From Gracilaria gracilis (taxonomy: Eukaryota > Rhodophyta > Florideophyceae > Gracilariales > Gracilariaceae), in contig JARGSG010000068.1 in the NCBI GenBank assembly GCA_030374805.1, positions 62,001 through 126,000 on the forward strand: a DNA stretch of 64,000 nt, written 5' to 3'. The notes under the pieces are model-generated. The model was not told the origin of the DNA and made no database searches. It saw only the letters and a program-made list of their open reading frames with translations. Position 1 is the stretch's first letter. Every line of letters begins with the position of its first letter. Shown here one piece after another: positions 57,027 through 64,000 of this stretch. The translations under genes were made by a program, and so were the position numbers.

Positions 57027-57917
57027 GTTGATGAAGGGACTAGTTAGCTTCGGCTTGTCTACCCAAGCTCTCCAGACCTACTTCACTGATCGTGTGGTGC
57101 TTATTGAGGAAATTATGGTATACATGGCGGAGAAATGAAGTCGAATGGGGGCAGATATTACAGGACAGACAGATCTCTGACTTGCGCGATGCCTGTATGC
57201 CTACAGCAAACGAGCTCCATCCGCCATTGATCAGGTGCCCTTGTGAGCGTTAAAGGGTTAGCCGGGTGGCTGTCGTTCCGTCACTTACAGCCCTGTCGTG
57301 CTGATGAGAGCGGTGGATAATTGCGTACTGTATACTGTACCGTTGGTTATTTGGCACAAGGTTATCATAGCTCGGTCGCTCGGGATCCCTTTGATGGTTG
57401 TTGGTGCTGACCTTGAGTGAGGTCAGCACGAAGTTTGGTTGCTGAACACCATTCTGTCCTCCATGCACAGAGAGACAGCGGTGGTTGTTGTGTGTAATTT
57501 GGAGGCGATTAACTGAAATCACTCGCTAAGGTTTAGAACTGTAGAAGTGGTAATAGTTTTAATCAGTACCAGTTGTTTACTACTGGAGATTCTCAGATGG
57601 CTCCACAACGTCATGTCCACAATGTCATGTCCACGATGTCATTCCATCCGTTTCCATCGCCTTGGGTGGCCCATTTGTGGGCACGATAGATACTTTTGGC
57701 AATCGAAGCGTCGCACTTGCAGACGAGAGAGTAGATAATACCAAGAGAATCGGCGCGGATTCTTCAAGAAAGCGAATTCTTAAAACAATTTGAAAGCAAA
57801 TTCATATTTTCATTTTTACAGCTTACAAACATTACAGTTGACATACATGACAAGGCTCATTCTACTTTGGATTTCCTGTCTATATACAAAGGATGATACA
57901 GCATATGCGTGACCCAA
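57027..57917. other. Intergenic, no recognisable gene
   Basis: Lies between the 5' end of the membrane-protein gene and the 3' end of the kinase gene. Short ORFs only. No TATA box is evident for the membrane-protein gene. Confidence 0.4.
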
Positions 57918-58853
57918 TCAGTCGAAAAGAACTTCGTTCGGATCTACCGTCTGCGTGCATGCCTGCTGGAGAAGGGTTCTCATCCGCTCGTAGTCGGGCG
58001 GCGCCTGTCCGATGGATTCATGCACCAACACTTTCAGAACCTCCGGTATCGGCGTACCCCTGTTGTTTCGAACCTCCACGGCCTTTTCAAAGTTTTGCAG
58101 TACTACAGCATGCTGCTCAAGCGTGAGGTTATTCCAAAGGTAGTCGGCCACATGCTCTTGTGGTACGAGCCCCTCGCCATCGTCTTTGAACATACGCACC
58201 ATCATGTGCAGTATGTCGCCTATATCGTTAGCTGGATGACTCACCACGAGCCCTCCAGATTGACCAAAGTCGATAAGGAAGAACTTATCGTTCTCATCTC
58301 CTAAACCACGCACGACGTTGCTCTCCTTAATGTCCCCATGCGAAATATTCAAGCTATGGAGCTTCCTCATGATCTCGAAAACTTGTTTCGTGATCACAAG
58401 AACAGCGCCGTTGGAAAAGTCCCAGTCTGCCTTTTCATGGAGAGTCAGCGCTGAATCTCCAAATTCTGTTATAATCATGAAACTGACATCTTTATGCGTG
58501 CCACTGAGGAACAATTTCGGGACTCGCAGAGTTGGAGATCTACTGTTTACGTCCTCCAACGTTTCGACCTCTTTTTCGAGCTCCGCCTCGGCCTCTTCCT
58601 CGAGTTCAAGCTTATCTTCCTCATCCATACCCGGATCCACATCATCTACCATTGCAAACTTAACTACCGTATTCAGATGTTCATTCGTGTTGTCTGTCAC
58701 TGAATAAATGGCACCAGACGCGCCGGCATTTAGCTTATTTCCGACTACCCATCTGTTTTCAATCACATCTCCTGTGAAGTTCATTGTTTTTTCGATTGGA
58801 TTTCTTAACTGTGGACGGAAACTTGTTTGTCTTGCAATGAGATTGAGAATCAA
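57918..58853 (-). CDS. Small CK1/VRK-like protein kinase, 311 aa
   Basis: The kinase fold is recognisable throughout: a glycine-rich loop at 41-48 (LNAGASGAIYSV), lysine 65 in VVKFAM, a catalytic loop at 172-179 (HGDIKESN, with Asp174, Lys176 and Asn179) and DFG at 195-197 (LIDFGQSGG). The spacing and HGDIK are typical of the CK1/VRK/TTBK group. An acidic Glu-rich insert (about 72-100) sits after the lysine, and the C-lobe is short (ending at 311), so this is a minimal or divergent kinase. All key catalytic residues are present, so activity on Ser/Thr is plausible. Met24 (MNFTGDVIENRW) is an alternative start. A TATA box lies at 58885-58891. Substrate unknown. Confidence 0.85.
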   Translation of the reverse strand: MILNLIARQTSFRPQLRNPIEKTMNFTGDVIENRWVVGNKLNAGASGAIYSVTDNTNEHLNTVVKFAMVDDVDPGMDEEDKLELEEEAEAELEKEVETLEDVNSRSPTLRVPKLFLSGTHKDVSFMIITEFGDSALTLHEKADWDFSNGAVLVITKQVFEIMRKLHSLNISHGDIKESNVVRGLGDENDKFFLIDFGQSGGLVVSHPANDIGDILHMMVRMFKDDGEGLVPQEHVADYLWNNLTLEQHAVVLQNFEKAVEVRNNRGTPIPEVLKVLVHESIGQAPPDYERMRTLLQQACTQTVDPNEVLFD

Positions 58854-58884
58854 AGAGTAGAGCTAGTACTATTATGGGAGCTTC

Positions 58885-58891
58885 ATTTATA
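58885..58891 (-). promoter_or_regulatory. TATA-like element of kinase gene
   Basis: TATAAAT on the minus strand, only 32-38 bp before the upstream Met. That places transcription start near the first ATG and favours a start at Met24 (58784). Confidence 0.5.
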
Positions 58892-60043
58892 GGAAACCAA
58901 AGCGTTAGGTTGAGCAGGATTTCTTCTGCTCTTCATCCATACTGTTAAAAAGCTAAGGAGTTTGAAACCTACGCCTAAACAGATTCATAATAGAGATGCG
59001 GCCTGAATGCGTCCATTTAGGACTTATGATATGTATCAAGCGGAAAATAAGAATAATAAAGCTGCAGCGAATCCGACCGCACATTTATCAAGCATCATTT
59101 ACGCTAGGACGCGAAATGATGATGAAGAAGGATGCAGTTTTGACGCATTGAATGGACGCAGTTCTACTGCTAACCTCACCGTTTTGTAATATCGGGGGTT
59201 TGGGCCATTTGCCAAGAATCCCAGAACGAATAAAACTGTGAATCTCAAGGAAATCATCGGTCAAGGGAATCATGTTCTTCAGCTAAAATCTAGCTCGAAG
59301 CTGTTACATAAAAGCAGCGACCGCGCAGGACACGGTCGTGAACGACACATCCTTTTATTGTCAAGTCTAGTTATCGGCTGTGATTCTCTAGACTATCGAC
59401 ATCTAGTCAGTCAGTCACAAATACAGGCCTGATTTTCACATTCAGTTAAAGAGACGATTGGTTCATATCTTGAAAACTATCTTGAAACTCGTTCTGGCGG
59501 CGGACGGACGCCGAATATTTTTTAATCCCTTTTTCAGTTCAACTCATGCTCTCCAAAACAATCAAACATCTTTCGAAAATGGTATCACCTTTCACAAAAT
59601 TCATATGTAATATGTAAACACATTTTGATTGAAAACTATTTACGAGGTGTGACTAGGAATGCAAGCAGCTTTTATTCCACAGCCCACAATTACTAGAAGA
59701 CATTTGCTAGAAGACGATTGCAATCGTCTTCATCGTCTTCATCTGCAGTCATAATGACAAATATATAGAATATGCCAACCAATCCATTTGTATGAATATG
59801 TAACAAAAGAATCTTATCGGCAGCTTAGATTTCTTGACATATTGCTTCTAGTTCACAAATCCACACTTTGACTAGCTTCCGATGCTGATTAGAAACAGTT
59901 TAAGTAAACATCCCAAATGAAATGAGCTCTACCCAGATACAAAGCCAGAATCGAGCTGTTCACACAAGGCGAACAAAGAAGTACCATCGACTTGCTTATC
60001 ACTGAATCAAACCTCTTTTACGTAAGAAAGACTATCGTTCTCC
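58892..60043. other. Intergenic, divergent promoter region
   Basis: Separates the divergent kinase and zinc-finger genes. Short ORFs only. GACGATTGCAATCGTC (59714-59729) is a 16-bp perfect palindrome followed by repeated CGTCTTCATC words. Confidence 0.5.
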
Positions 60044-61039
60044 ATGGATCGCGACAACACACACGAGCCTCATAGACCTTCTGCGGGTCGCAAGAGGGCA
60101 CGAAGTCAAAGCTCTGCCGCCTCGGCATCTGGCTCCGCTTCAAATGGCACCTCCAATATGCCCTCCGTGGACCAAGTGCTTCAGCGTAGCCAAAGATATG
60201 GTGGTGTACCTGCGCAGCCCGCTGATACAATGCCCCCAATTGGTAACTTGGTCCAAGCGGCAACTCAAAATCGCAACACTGAGCGCCTTCCTTCCGTGGA
60301 TCCCAATCGCAACTCTGAACGGCTTCCCTCTGTACACCATGTACACAGGCAAAGTCAAATATATGCGACAGAAATGCCCGCACCTGCTCGTTCTACAGCT
60401 ATTCCTAGCTTGCAACATCTGTTGCGAAGCGCCCGTGGTAGCAATACAGGCTCGCTGCAACGAAGCTTGGGTGCGCACCGTACACCAAATCCGACCACTA
60501 GCCGTGAGCAGCCCAACCAGATGTGGCGAGTTCAAGCGCCTCCGGCAGCGGCTCCCTCCAGTCGGCACCATGAGGCAGGTCCGTTTTCAGCACCAGATTG
60601 CAGGTCAGCTTCTGGGCGCCCACTGCCGAAAGCTCCGAGAGGAGCGCCGGGCCCGTCCAACATGACGGGAACTTCTCACGTGGTTGCTGCCAGTGGCGGT
60701 ATAGGCAGCTCTCAGACGCAGACACAAGCATCCGGCAGTGGGCTCCTCCAGCAACCGAACGCTCGTCGTGGGAACCAGCCAAGGATTCAATGTCCCGTCT
60801 GTCAAAATATGGTGTACAGTAGCACCTTCTCTGCGCATTACGTGGTCTGCAAACCGGCCGTGCATACCTGTTCGCATTGTACGTATAGCACTTCCGCTCG
60901 GGGGGATTTCACAAAACATTTGGAAACGCATTTACCGCCAGAGCAACGCCGGTTTGGCTGTCCGCTGTGCGGGAGACGTTTTGTACAAAAAAGTCACCTG
61001 AGGAACCACATGAGAAGAATACACGCTACTGAACTTTAA
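60044..61039 (+). CDS. C2H2 zinc-finger protein, 331 aa
   Basis: An intronless frame with a Ser/Ala/Pro/Gln-rich N-terminal 245 residues that looks disordered. It includes a basic RPSAGRKRARSQS segment (possible nuclear signal) and a duplicated unit NRNTERLPSVD / NRNSERLPSVHH. Three zinc fingers close the protein at about 251-328: CPVC...HYVVC (C2HC), CSHC...HLETH (C2H2) and CPLCGRRFVQKSHLRNHMRRIH (canonical C2H2, with the TFIIIA-type Phe and Leu positions). Such proteins bind DNA in the nucleus. A transcription-factor role is likely, with targets unknown. AATAAA lies 86 bp after the stop. No TATA box is obvious. Confidence 0.85.
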   Translation: MDRDNTHEPHRPSAGRKRARSQSSAASASGSASNGTSNMPSVDQVLQRSQRYGGVPAQPADTMPPIGNLVQAATQNRNTERLPSVDPNRNSERLPSVHHVHRQSQIYATEMPAPARSTAIPSLQHLLRSARGSNTGSLQRSLGAHRTPNPTTSREQPNQMWRVQAPPAAAPSSRHHEAGPFSAPDCRSASGRPLPKAPRGAPGPSNMTGTSHVVAASGGIGSSQTQTQASGSGLLQQPNARRGNQPRIQCPVCQNMVYSSTFSAHYVVCKPAVHTCSHCTYSTSARGDFTKHLETHLPPEQRRFGCPLCGRRFVQKSHLRNHMRRIHATEL

Positions 61040-61124
61040 ACTTTGAACGCCAAGTTGCAGCACAAACTGCCTGTTCAAACTGCGAAGAGCTGTTTGATTC
61101 GCCCACCTTTTTTGGTAGTCTATG

Positions 61125-61130
61125 AATAAA
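61125..61130 (+). terminator. Poly(A) signal of zinc-finger gene
   Basis: AATAAA, 86 bp past the stop codon at 61037-61039. Confidence 0.5.
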
Positions 61131-61572
61131 ACAGAGATGGATGTTTACTTGTATTCGTTGACTTTGCACTTCCTCTGGCCCTCCCTCTTGTACTTCATTA
61201 TGCTGTACTTTGAAACTAACTTTCTTGTCACATTTCATTCTTGAGAGCTTGTTTTTCAAGAACGAAGAAGAATAATACGCTAGCGATCTAATAACGAATT
61301 TGCTTTAAGCCCTGACCATTTCCGCGCAAATATTTCGAAATAGAGGAGTACTGCTACAGCCAACACCCTTCACCTTTCACGTTGTAATTGAAACAAATGC
61401 TGTTTTTAAACCCTACACTTTTGTTGCTTTCATTTCAGTTGTAATGGCAATACTTTATTATACTCCATTTCCGTTCTTCTCAATGTATACCCGTGTTTGA
61501 CCAACCAGTGGCATGCTCGGAAGGTTTCTTTAGCAAGAATGATACCCCTCGGACTTTTTATCTTCCCGTGTC

Positions 61573-62001
61573 TCATTGCGCCGAAGTGCCGACCGAGCCA
61601 CCAGTACCGCCAACGCCCCCCATAGCCCCGTTTTGGAACGACCCCTGGATGGAGCCACCCCCGCTGACATTTCCGGAAGCGCCGTTTGCAACGGCACCGC
61701 CGAATACACTGCTACCACCAAAGATACCGCCCGTGTTAAACGTAGGACCCGAGGAGGTCACGCCAGGGGCGCCAAAACCGCCTCGCACATTGGCGCCAAC
61801 GGCGGAAGCGGCACCACCAGCTCCTCCAGCGCCACCTACAAATGTGGAGAAGTCAAATGTGGGAAATGGCTGGAAAGCGCCGAATTGCGGAATAACCGGC
61901 ACCACGAATGGACGAACTGTTGGTGTTTGTGTGGCCAGAGGTGCAGCGTGTAGAATTGATGCCGCGGCAGCTAGTACGAGTACGGTGAGGTTGAAGATCA
62001 T
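61573..62001 (-). CDS. Glycine-rich secreted protein, 142 aa
   Basis: I place the start at Met 62001, inside a longer open frame that reaches 62406. From there the protein opens with a clear signal peptide (MIFNLTVLVLAAAASILHAAP), and a strong TATA box lies 120 bp upstream (62121-62128), within the longer frame. After a Pro/Phe-rich stretch (FVVPVIPQFGAFQPFPTF) the rest is Gly/Ala/Ser-rich with GGxGG, GGSSVFGG and GGGSIQG runs and no cysteine. It looks like a small cell-wall or extracellular-matrix protein. No specific family is recognised. It is convergent with the zinc-finger gene. Confidence 0.7.
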   Translation of the reverse strand: MIFNLTVLVLAAAASILHAAPLATQTPTVRPFVVPVIPQFGAFQPFPTFDFSTFVGGAGGAGGAASAVGANVRGGFGAPGVTSSGPTFNTGGIFGGSSVFGGAVANGASGNVSGGGSIQGSFQNGAMGGVGGTGGSVGTSAQ

Positions 62002-62120
62002 ATTTGTATCGAATTGAAAGTCAGAAAAGTGCTGTGAACTTCTGTTGTGGTTGTTGTTGTCCGGAGTGCGTTGGTGCTTCAGATGGCGGTAGAGACGGGG
62101 CTCAGAAGGAGAATGGGACT

Positions 62121-62128
62121 CTTTTATA
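62121..62128 (-). promoter_or_regulatory. TATA box of glycine-rich protein gene
   Basis: TATAAAAG on the minus strand. It decides the start of the gene in favour of 62001. Confidence 0.7.
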
Positions 62129-63311
62129 GAGGGCACCGTTCTTGAGGCCGAAGAGGTGGTGAAGGGCTCGGTGAGCAAAACATCATTAGTCCCTTGCTGA
62201 TGTTGTCCATATTGTCGTAGCGAACGACTGTAGATTCTCGAGTAGTGTAAACGACAGGAGGCAGAGGAAGCAAAGAATGACATAACGCTGGCTTTGCAGC
62301 TCACGAGACTGCCGCGCCCGCAGCCGTGAAATGGTTCATTGGCTGGTGTCCCCTTGTTTATTAGCAATAACCGTCTTGTCCGGCGGCATTGCACCATATC
62401 AGCCATGAGAACGCGGGTAACGCTAGCTCTTGAGATCGTTACGATATTTAGTATTTCAGTATTTACTTACCGCGTAATTTGGCTTGTTATGTTTTCATGG
62501 CTCGTAGGTTTTAAACTTACTATTATGTACATGTGGCGCTCCTTTTTTCTGTGGTCTCGGGGGCTGTGGGAATTCGATATCAATACATTTTGTACTCTTG
62601 ATCGCGAAGCCCTTACTACGAAGGCAATGCTATTCGCGGTGATCTAAAGTACATAATGCTCAATCAGAATCCGCAGGAAAACTAGCGGTGGGCCTTTTTT
62701 GGTAATAACTTTCAAAACTGCCGAAGCTGGAAAGTCTACCGCTTATATACCTTGAAGGCAGAAGGTTCACAGATGTTTCAAAAACAGCAAAAAAGCACCA
62801 CGTCACTGTTATACAATCATATGTACAGCAGTACTTGGTAGAGAATGCAACAGTAGGTCTTAAACACATGTATTGAGCATATGCATAAATACTGCATACT
62901 GCACAAATCTGAAGCAGTAACCCAGTGCTTGGAACTCGGTGCACATTGTAAAGAATGTTTAAAGACCAAGTAACAGAACAACAAGTGTATCATTACCAAA
63001 ATACAGCGTACATTCCAAAACACGTAACTATTGTGCTAAAGATCACAAACTGCGGGGATTAACGGTCTTTTTATCCGACTCTAGATCTCTATACTTGGCA
63101 CCAACACGGCTGGTGTTTTGCTAGATAACGTCAGAACGGCGCTTTTTAATTCTCTTCTCACCAATGGAAGACACCTTGTTCTTCACACAATTGTAGTGCC
63201 ATCCATCAGTACCTCTAAGTGGATGCCATGTGATTGCGCGTTTGTAAAAGCTAGCGAGAACATAAAAATATCGTCATTTAACTTTTCACGTCAACGGTAC
63301 ATAGATTGCAT
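62129..63311. other. Intergenic, no recognisable gene
   Basis: Contains a hydrophobic ORF (62339-62647, plus) with two possible membrane stretches but no other support, and otherwise AT-rich sequence. Confidence 0.4.
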
Positions 63312-64000
63312 TTAAAACCAAATTTGTGTCATTCTAGCAAAAAAATTCTCGACTATTATACGGTCTGAAGAAATTTTCCTATTTTTCTTTTCTTCACTGT
63401 GAGTTAATATTTCTTTCGGAGGCTTCTTTTTTGAAAAAACAGAACGCACATGCTCCTGAGTGCCTTGATATTTCTTGTCCATCAAAACACCCCCCTGATT
63501 ATCGTATTCGTCCACTATTGTGCCAGTATCCAAAACGTGATTGCGATCTTTGTTTTCTCTCTTGTCCAAAAACTTTTCATAAGTGTCAACGTTTAGATAG
63601 AACAAATCAACATCTGAAGTAGCCCCAGACACATGGGCGTTTATCAGCACAACAAGTTCTTTTGGCAGTACAGATACTTTTGTCTTGAGACCGTACAATT
63701 TATGCTTGTCACTGTAGTACTTCTCGGCTTTCGCCAGACTTCTAGACGGACGATACGAATGGTGAAAAATAACATCGGTAGCATATCTGCAGAATTTAAA
63801 ATATATGAACCCAACATTTTGGCGCAGAATTTTCTTCATAGCCCAGCAATCCTCTAGACAGGGAACAAAATGATCGTAAAACCTTAAACTGAAAGTGGTG
63901 ATAAACTTTGTGATCATCTTCTCGAATGTAGGAGCACGACAAAGAACCGTATGGGTCAGCATATCCCATTTTCCACCAGATTTAAAGACAGTCAAAGTCA
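63312..64000 (-). mobile_element. DDE transposase copy B, truncated by window edge
   Basis: Minus-strand frame of at least 227 codons, running off the right edge. It matches copy A (2873-7197). The triad is visible as CRYATDVIFHH, LMDKKYQG and DRIIVENFFARM, with the KYYSDKHKLYGLKTKVSVLP segment typical of DDE_Tnp_4 family proteins of protists. The frame is open from 63995 to the stop at 63312. In copy A the corresponding C-terminus continues with a Lys-rich extension, which is not seen here. The 5' part lies outside the window. Confidence 0.75.

Noticed and set aside
62339-62647. Hydrophobic 102-codon plus-strand ORF
   Set aside because: No promoter, domain or homologue visible. It could be chance in AT-rich sequence.
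1-64000. tRNA, rRNA or CRISPR features
   Set aside because: None recognised by eye on either strand. The twin hairpins at 10011-10073 do not form a tRNA fold.

Overview
This is a nuclear eukaryotic window dominated by transposable elements, with a few compact, mostly intronless host genes. Single-exon genes, TATA boxes 30-120 bp upstream of start codons, and many Ty3/gypsy, YR-retrotransposon and DDE DNA-transposon sequences would suit a florideophyte red alga (a Chondrus-like genome). An oomycete or another protist is not excluded. The organism call is inference only.

Region 1-9.8 kb is transposon debris. It holds two pieces of Ty3/gypsy elements (1-2174), then a DDE transposase copy (about 2873-7197) cleanly split by a foldback-type DNA element (3067-6026). 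That element has 175-bp terminal inverted repeats, a 9-bp target duplication, and arms made of a CCGCCGTCGCCACC-type minisatellite in opposite orientations. A PIF/Harbinger transposon follows (7307-9832), with a whole transposase on + and a Myb/SANT-like ORF on -.

Region 9.8-20.8 kb is host sequence. It contains twin hairpins (10011-10073), a broken copy of a cysteine-rich membrane-protein gene (11941-13960), a whole jacalin-aerolysin protein gene (15944-16936, minus), a candidate cysteine-rich coding exon (19280-19685, minus), and the 5' part of a C2H2 zinc-finger gene (20483-20797).

Region 20.8-53.0 kb is one four-layer nest. A tyrosine-recombinase (DIRS/Ngaro/PAT-like) retrotransposon (20798-52997, minus) sits inside the zinc-finger gene. 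A Ty3/gypsy chromovirus (element 1, 23054-50604, plus) is inserted in its RT-RNase H region. Element 1 is itself interrupted by a second, whole-looking chromovirus (element 2, 25719-36168, plus) in gag and by a third Ty3/gypsy element (element 3, 40913-46408, minus) near the end of pol. All three LTR elements have matching LTRs, TG...CA ends and 5-bp target duplications. Elements 1 and 2 share a primer-binding site. Each also carries a long antisense ORF between pol and the 3' LTR; the two antisense proteins are recognisably related and belong to no family I know. This is the most novel-looking feature of the window.

Region 53-64 kb is host sequence again. It holds the last codons of the interrupted zinc-finger gene (52998-53063), the inverted and better-preserved copy of the cysteine-rich membrane-protein gene (55107-57026, minus) with a decayed detached tail, a small CK1/VRK-like kinase (57918-58853, minus), an intact zinc-finger gene (60044-61039), a TATA-driven glycine-rich secreted protein (61573-62001, minus), and a second DDE transposase copy running off the right edge (63312-64000, minus). 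I saw no rRNA or tRNA gene and no CRISPR array.
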